The notes under the pieces: model-generated
Told to the model about the DNA's origin: nothing
The model's database searches: none
The model's input: only the letters and a program-made list of their open reading frames with translations
Source: JBJHBY01 sp050485745
GTDB lineage: Bacteria; Pseudomonadota; Gammaproteobacteria; Pseudomonadales; CAMLJR01
Assembly (NCBI GenBank): GCA_050485745.1
Contig: JBJHBY010000160.1
Span: 1 to 8,205, forward strand
Direction of reading: 5' to 3'
DNA: 8,205 bases
Program-made: the position numbers and the translations under genes
In this document: piece by piece, positions 5,293 to 8,205 of the stretch
How the letters are laid out: the number at the start of each line of letters is the position of its first letter
Position numbering within the stretch: the stretch's first letter is position 1

Positions 5293-6477
5293 ATGCTCAA
5301 TGCCGAGACCATCGCCACCATCAAGCAGACTGCCCCGGTTCTGGCCACGGAAGGGGAGGCCATCACCCGCCTGTTCTATAGCAAGCTGTTCGGCAACCAC
5401 CCGGAGTTGCAGAACGTGTTCAACATGGCGCATCAGGCCCAGGGGGAGCAGCCGAAGGCGCTGGCGGAGTCGGTGTTCCGCTATGCCAGCCACATCGACC
5501 AGCTGCAGGCGCTGGGGCCGGATGTGCGCCGCATCGCCCATAAGCACGCCAGCCTGGCGGTGACTCCGGAGCAGTATCCGATCGTTGGCAAGTACCTGCT
5601 GGAGGCCATCGGCGAGCACCTCGACCTGCCCGCGGATCACGCCATCATCCAGGCCTGGGCCGCGGCCTATGGGCAGCTGGCGGATATCCTGATCGACAGC
5701 GAGGAGCAGATCTACGCGCAGAATGAGACGCGCCCCGGTGGCTGGCGTGGCTTTCGTCCATTCCGGGTGGCGCGGGTGGAGGATGAGGCCGCGGGGGTGA
5801 GCTCGCTCTACCTGGAAGCGGAGGACGGCGCGGCAATTGCCGACTTCCTGCCCGGCCAGTACGTGGGTTTGAAGATCGAAACGCCGCCGGGTGAATACGA
5901 GGAGATTCGTCAGTATTCACTGTCCTGCGCACCGGGCCAGGGCTATTACCGCATTACCGTGAAGGCCGAGGCCAACGACCCATCCCACCCGGGGCGGGTG
6001 TCCCATCATCTGCACCAGGCCAGTGCCGGCACCCGGGTGTTGCTGCAGCCGCCGACGGGGGACTTTGTGCTGCCCGACAGCGAGCGCGACCTGGTGCTGA
6101 TCGCCGGTGGTGTGGGCATCACGCCCCTGCTGAGCATGCTGGAGGCGCGTCTGGCGGCCAAGGGCAGCGGTGCCGGCATTACCTTTATTCATTGCTGTCG
6201 CGATCGCGCGCACCACATCATGGGGGATCAGCTGCGCGCGCTGGCCGCCGAAACGGGCTTTGCCTATCACGTCGCCTATGAGTTCGGGGACGGTGCCGAC
6301 TACACCGGGTATCTGGATGCGGCGGTGCTGCGCGACTGGATCACCGAACGCGATGCGGAGGTGTGTTTTTGCGGTCCGCGACCGTTCATGGCGGCGTTGA
6401 ACCGTCTGCTGCAGGATATCGGCTTTGCCGAGGAGCGCCTGCACTACGAACTGTTCGGCCCCAGTACCCGCCTGTGA
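5293..6477 (+). CDS. hmp: Flavohaemoglobin, nitric oxide dioxygenase
   Basis: This 394-residue cytoplasmic enzyme oxidises NO to nitrate using O2 and NAD(P)H; E. coli Hmp has 396. The globin domain (about 1-140) keeps distal Tyr29 and Gln53, haem-ligating proximal His85 in HKHASL, Tyr95, and Glu137 (E. coli Glu135, shifted by a two-residue insertion). These are the full set of catalytic globin residues. The FAD domain follows (about 150-262), with PGQY (187-190) and the flavin-binding RQYS (206-209). The NAD domain has GGVGITP (272-278), CGPRPFM (360-366) and the C-terminal FGP (388-390). The MLNAETIATI start matches E. coli MLDAQTIATV, confirming ATG 5293. It lies behind a strong promoter overlapped by two NsrR-like operators, is followed 70 bp later by nsrR, and is expected to be induced by nitrosative stress. 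The protein appears intact. Confidence 0.97.
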   Translation: MLNAETIATIKQTAPVLATEGEAITRLFYSKLFGNHPELQNVFNMAHQAQGEQPKALAESVFRYASHIDQLQALGPDVRRIAHKHASLAVTPEQYPIVGKYLLEAIGEHLDLPADHAIIQAWAAAYGQLADILIDSEEQIYAQNETRPGGWRGFRPFRVARVEDEAAGVSSLYLEAEDGAAIADFLPGQYVGLKIETPPGEYEEIRQYSLSCAPGQGYYRITVKAEANDPSHPGRVSHHLHQASAGTRVLLQPPTGDFVLPDSERDLVLIAGGVGITPLLSMLEARLAAKGSGAGITFIHCCRDRAHHIMGDQLRALAAETGFAYHVAYEFGDGADYTGYLDAAVLRDWITERDAEVCFCGPRPFMAALNRLLQDIGFAEERLHYELFGPSTRL

Positions 6478-6534
6478 CCGGCATTCCCCGGTATCGCGCC
6501 AGGGTCTATCATGGTCCTTGTTGTGCGATACCGG
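6477..6534 (+). repeat. Alternative hairpins between hmp and nsrR
   Basis: A perfect 10-bp inverted repeat, CCGGTATCGC (6488-6497) and GCGATACCGG (6525-6534), is separated by 27 nt. The left arm can alternatively pair over 5 bp with ACCGG (6477-6481), which begins on the last base of the hmp stop codon. The two hairpins therefore cannot form together. The right arm includes the first bases of the nsrR Shine-Dalgarno GGAGAAG (6533-6539). No T-run follows, so this is not a standard intrinsic terminator. It may be an RNA switch, a protein-binding palindrome, or mere compaction. Confidence 0.5.
6484..6512 (+). promoter_or_regulatory. Possible nsrR promoter
   Basis: TATCAT (6507-6512) matches five of six -10 bases. 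Seventeen bp upstream, TTCCCC (6484-6489) is a poor -35 with three of six matches. If used, transcription starts near 6519, in the loop of the 10-bp inverted repeat, and would give nsrR a short leader. No NsrR-like operator is present here, so any NO response of nsrR would come from hmp read-through. Confidence 0.35.
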
Positions 6535-6547
6535 AGAAGCCCCCGCC

Positions 6548-6985
6548 ATGCGGCTCACCCAGCATACCGATTACTCCCTGCGGGTGTTGATCTACCTCGC
6601 CTGCAATCCCGAGCGGCTTTCCACCATCCAGGACATCTCCGAGGCCTATGGCATCTCCCGCAACCACCTGATGAAGGTGGTGCGCGAGCTCGCCAGCAAG
6701 GGCTATGTGGCCTCCACCCGCGGTGCCGGTGGCGGCATTCGTCTGGGGCGCGAGCCCGGGGACATTCGCATCGGTGACGTGGTGCGGGACATGGAGCCCG
6801 ACCTCGCTCTGGTGGAGTGCTTCCGCCCCGAGAATGCCTGTGTCATCACCCCGGCCTGCCTGTTGCCGCGCATGCTGCAGCAGGCGGCGGACGCGTTTCT
6901 GCAGAGCCTGGACGGCCACACCCTGGCGGAACTGCTGCCGGCACGCCGGGTGCGCGAGCTGCAGGCGCTGCTGCATATCGCCTGA
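6548..6985 (+). CDS. nsrR: NO-sensing Rrf2-family transcriptional repressor
   Basis: This 145-residue DNA-binding repressor carries an [Fe-S] cluster that reacts with NO and releases its targets, typically hmp. The N-terminal winged helix-turn-helix covers roughly residues 1-66: a helix pair around 27-50, including ISEAYGISRNHLMKVVREL, then wing STRGAGGGIRL. Three cluster-ligand cysteines, Cys91, Cys98 and Cys104, lie in CFRPENACVITPAC. Asp8 in HTDYSLR is where Streptomyces NsrR has its fourth ligand. VITPACLLPRM and TLAELL match the E. coli NsrR C-terminal region. The spacing is CX6CX5C, against CX4CX5C in E. coli. ATG 6548 is preferred because MRLTQHTDYSLR is the family N-terminus; upstream in-frame starts run into hmp. 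GGAGAAG lies 8 nt before it. IscR or RsrR are less likely given the adjacent hmp and the cysteine motif. Confidence 0.94.
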   Translation: MRLTQHTDYSLRVLIYLACNPERLSTIQDISEAYGISRNHLMKVVRELASKGYVASTRGAGGGIRLGREPGDIRIGDVVRDMEPDLALVECFRPENACVITPACLLPRMLQQAADAFLQSLDGHTLAELLPARRVRELQALLHIA

Positions 6986-6988
6986 TCA
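6983..6988. other. Abutting convergent stop codons in a TGATCA palindrome
   Basis: The nsrR stop TGA (6983-6985) is directly followed by TCA (6986-6988), which is the TGA stop of the minus-strand oxidoreductase gene. There is no spacer, so any terminator for either gene must lie inside the opposing coding sequence. No obvious hairpin with a T-run is seen at the junction. Confidence 0.9.
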
Positions 6989-8205
6989 GGCCGCCTGCCA
7001 GGGGATTTCGGTGTCCAGGCTGCGGCTGATGGCCATGGCGGACTGCACCGCGCTTTCCAGTAGCGGAATGCCCGGCATGGCGTAGGAGCCACAGTACCAG
7101 ACGCGGCGGCCCTGCCGTTGTTGCAGGGTGTTCAGTTCCTGGATGGCGGCAAGGCTGTCGTGGCTGACCACCGGCCGCTCGAAGTACGCGCGGCCCAGCA
7201 CCTGAGCCGGGTCGGGCTCGCGCAGCGGGTTCCAGGTCTGCAGCAGCGGTGGCTGCTCGCGCAGGGACGGGTAGATCCGGTTCAGCCAGATGTTGGCCAT
7301 TGGTGCCGGTGCCGCCGGGTCGATGAAAAAATTCACCGGCGCCCAGTCGCGGCGCTGCTCCGGCATCAGCCGCGTATCGCCATGGACCACCACCTCACTG
7401 CGCTCGTAGTGGATGCGCCGCAGCAGTGCCGCGGCCTCCGGGTCCGGGGCCTCGGCCATCGTTGCGGCCTGGTTGGCCTGGGCGGCCAGCAACACGTGGT
7501 CAAAGTGCCAGCTGCGCCCGTCGCGGGCCTGCAGCCGCACGCCCTGTGCGTCCGGTCGGATCTGCTCGATGATGGTGTCGCAGTGCAGGTCGCTGCAGTG
7601 TTGCAGCAATTTGTCGATGGCGTCGTCCGCGCCGTGTCGTGCACGCCACAGGCCGCCGGCGAGGCGCCCTGAGGTAAAGAAATCGATGATCACGGCCGCC
7701 GGGTAGTTGCGCACCGCGGCGTAGGAGCAGGTGCAGATCGAGGCGAAGGCTGGCAACAGCATGTAGTCGGCGAAGGCGCGACTGTAACCGCGCTGCGCCA
7801 GATAGTCGGCGATGGTCAGCCCCTCGGCGAGACCCTTGTGCAGGTCGCGGCGCGCGCGCAGCATGAAGCGCAGCGCATCCCGGGCGATGACCAGATACTT
7901 GCCACCCAGCCGGTGCAGCCCGGCCAGCATGGGCACGGTATTGCCGCCGGGCAGGTGCAGGTTGCGATAACGGAAGTAGGTACCCCCGTCCGCGGTGCTG
8001 AAACCGGCGGCATGGTCGGTGCGCTGCAGTTCGACGCCCGCGGCCCGGTACAGGGGGATCAGGTTGGTGTAGTAGCTGCTGTTGAAGGCACGCAGGGGCA
8101 CATCAATGCGCGCGCCGGGCCCGCCGCCGGGCGCGTCCGCGTCGCCATAGTCCAGGTTGAAGGCGCCCATGCCGGGTTGCGGGTGGCGCTCGAACAGGGT
8201 GACCT
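6986..8205 (-). CDS. FAD-dependent amine-oxidase-like oxidoreductase, 5' end cut by the window
   Basis: The 405 visible residues are the C-terminal bulk of a flavin-containing amine oxidase/phytoene-desaturase-like protein. The first ATG in the frame (8170) is internal, because the frame continues to the edge with VTLFERHPQPG. This is the end of the second beta strand (acidic FERxxxxG) of an N-terminal FAD-binding Rossmann fold whose GxGxxG motif, some 30 residues upstream, is missing. Next comes GARIDVPLRAFNSSYYTNLIPLYRAAGV, typical of predicted NAD/FAD-binding proteins related to COG2907, then HLPGGN and a cysteine pair in ASICTCSY. The C-terminal flavin motif reads VWYCGSYAMPGIPLLESAVQS; in COG2907 proteins remembered from cyclopropane-fatty-acid loci it is closer to a GxxxGxGFHEDGL form. 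No signal peptide or membrane helix is evident in the visible part. The substrate is unknown, and nothing links it to the NO genes except its tail-to-tail position. Confidence 0.8.
   Translation of the reverse strand, partial: VTLFERHPQPGMGAFNLDYGDADAPGGGPGARIDVPLRAFNSSYYTNLIPLYRAAGVELQRTDHAAGFSTADGGTYFRYRNLHLPGGNTVPMLAGLHRLGGKYLVIARDALRFMLRARRDLHKGLAEGLTIADYLAQRGYSRAFADYMLLPAFASICTCSYAAVRNYPAAVIIDFFTSGRLAGGLWRARHGADDAIDKLLQHCSDLHCDTIIEQIRPDAQGVRLQARDGRSWHFDHVLLAAQANQAATMAEAPDPEAAALLRRIHYERSEVVVHGDTRLMPEQRRDWAPVNFFIDPAAPAPMANIWLNRIYPSLREQPPLLQTWNPLREPDPAQVLGRAYFERPVVSHDSLAAIQELNTLQQRQGRRVWYCGSYAMPGIPLLESAVQSAMAISRSLDTEIPWQAA

Noticed and set aside
6488..6534. Intrinsic terminator after hmp
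   Set aside because: The stem is perfect, but the loop is 27 nt and no T-run follows. The right arm runs straight into the nsrR ribosome-binding site.
6425..6547. Longer nsrR starting at an ATG inside hmp
   Set aside because: The extra 41 residues are out-of-frame hmp and spacer translation. MRLTQHTDYSLR is the family N-terminus.

Overview
This is a GC-rich bacterial chromosomal window, probably from a gammaproteobacterium. The Hmp-type flavohaemoglobin aligns closely with the E. coli enzyme in its catalytic residues, it is paired with an NsrR-type regulator, and the one AT-rich island carries NsrR-like operator sequences. The genus cannot be told from the sequence. No rRNA, tRNA, CRISPR array, insertion sequence or phage gene is visible. 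Coding density is high, and the long open frames antisense to the real genes are mirror frames produced by the high GC content.

Layout. (1) Positions 81-5072, minus strand: a four-gene catabolic operon transcribed right to left. In order it encodes a GabD-type succinate-semialdehyde dehydrogenase, a tartrate/D-malate dehydrogenase-like member of the isocitrate/isopropylmalate family, a GabT-like class III aminotransferase, and a D-2-hydroxyacid dehydrogenase. Gaps are 25 bp and 75 bp, then a one-base stop/start overlap. (2) Positions 5083-5292: the divergent intergenic region. It holds a good sigma70 promoter for hmp and two adjacent 23-bp NsrR-like palindromes covering its -10 and start region. 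(3) Positions 5293-6985, plus strand: hmp (nitric oxide dioxygenase) followed by nsrR (NO-sensing [Fe-S] repressor). The 70-bp spacer between them contains a perfect 10-bp inverted repeat whose right arm touches the nsrR ribosome-binding site. (4) Positions 6986-8205, minus strand: the C-terminal 405 residues of an FAD-dependent amine-oxidase-like oxidoreductase, cut by the window edge. It meets nsrR tail to tail with no base between the stop codons.

How the genes work together. hmp-nsrR is a self-contained NO-detoxification module: NsrR represses hmp until NO damages its cluster, then Hmp converts NO to nitrate. In the divergent operon the aminotransferase and aldehyde dehydrogenase are a standard pair for turning an omega-amino acid such as GABA into a dicarboxylic acid. 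The beta-decarboxylating dehydrogenase and the D-2-hydroxyacid dehydrogenase are unusual companions, and suggest that the substrate may carry a hydroxyl group. No transporter or dedicated regulator for this operon lies in the window.

The points most worth a second look are the double NsrR operator, the possible overlap of the gabD-operon promoter with it, the mutually exclusive hairpins between hmp and nsrR, and the composition of the aminotransferase operon.
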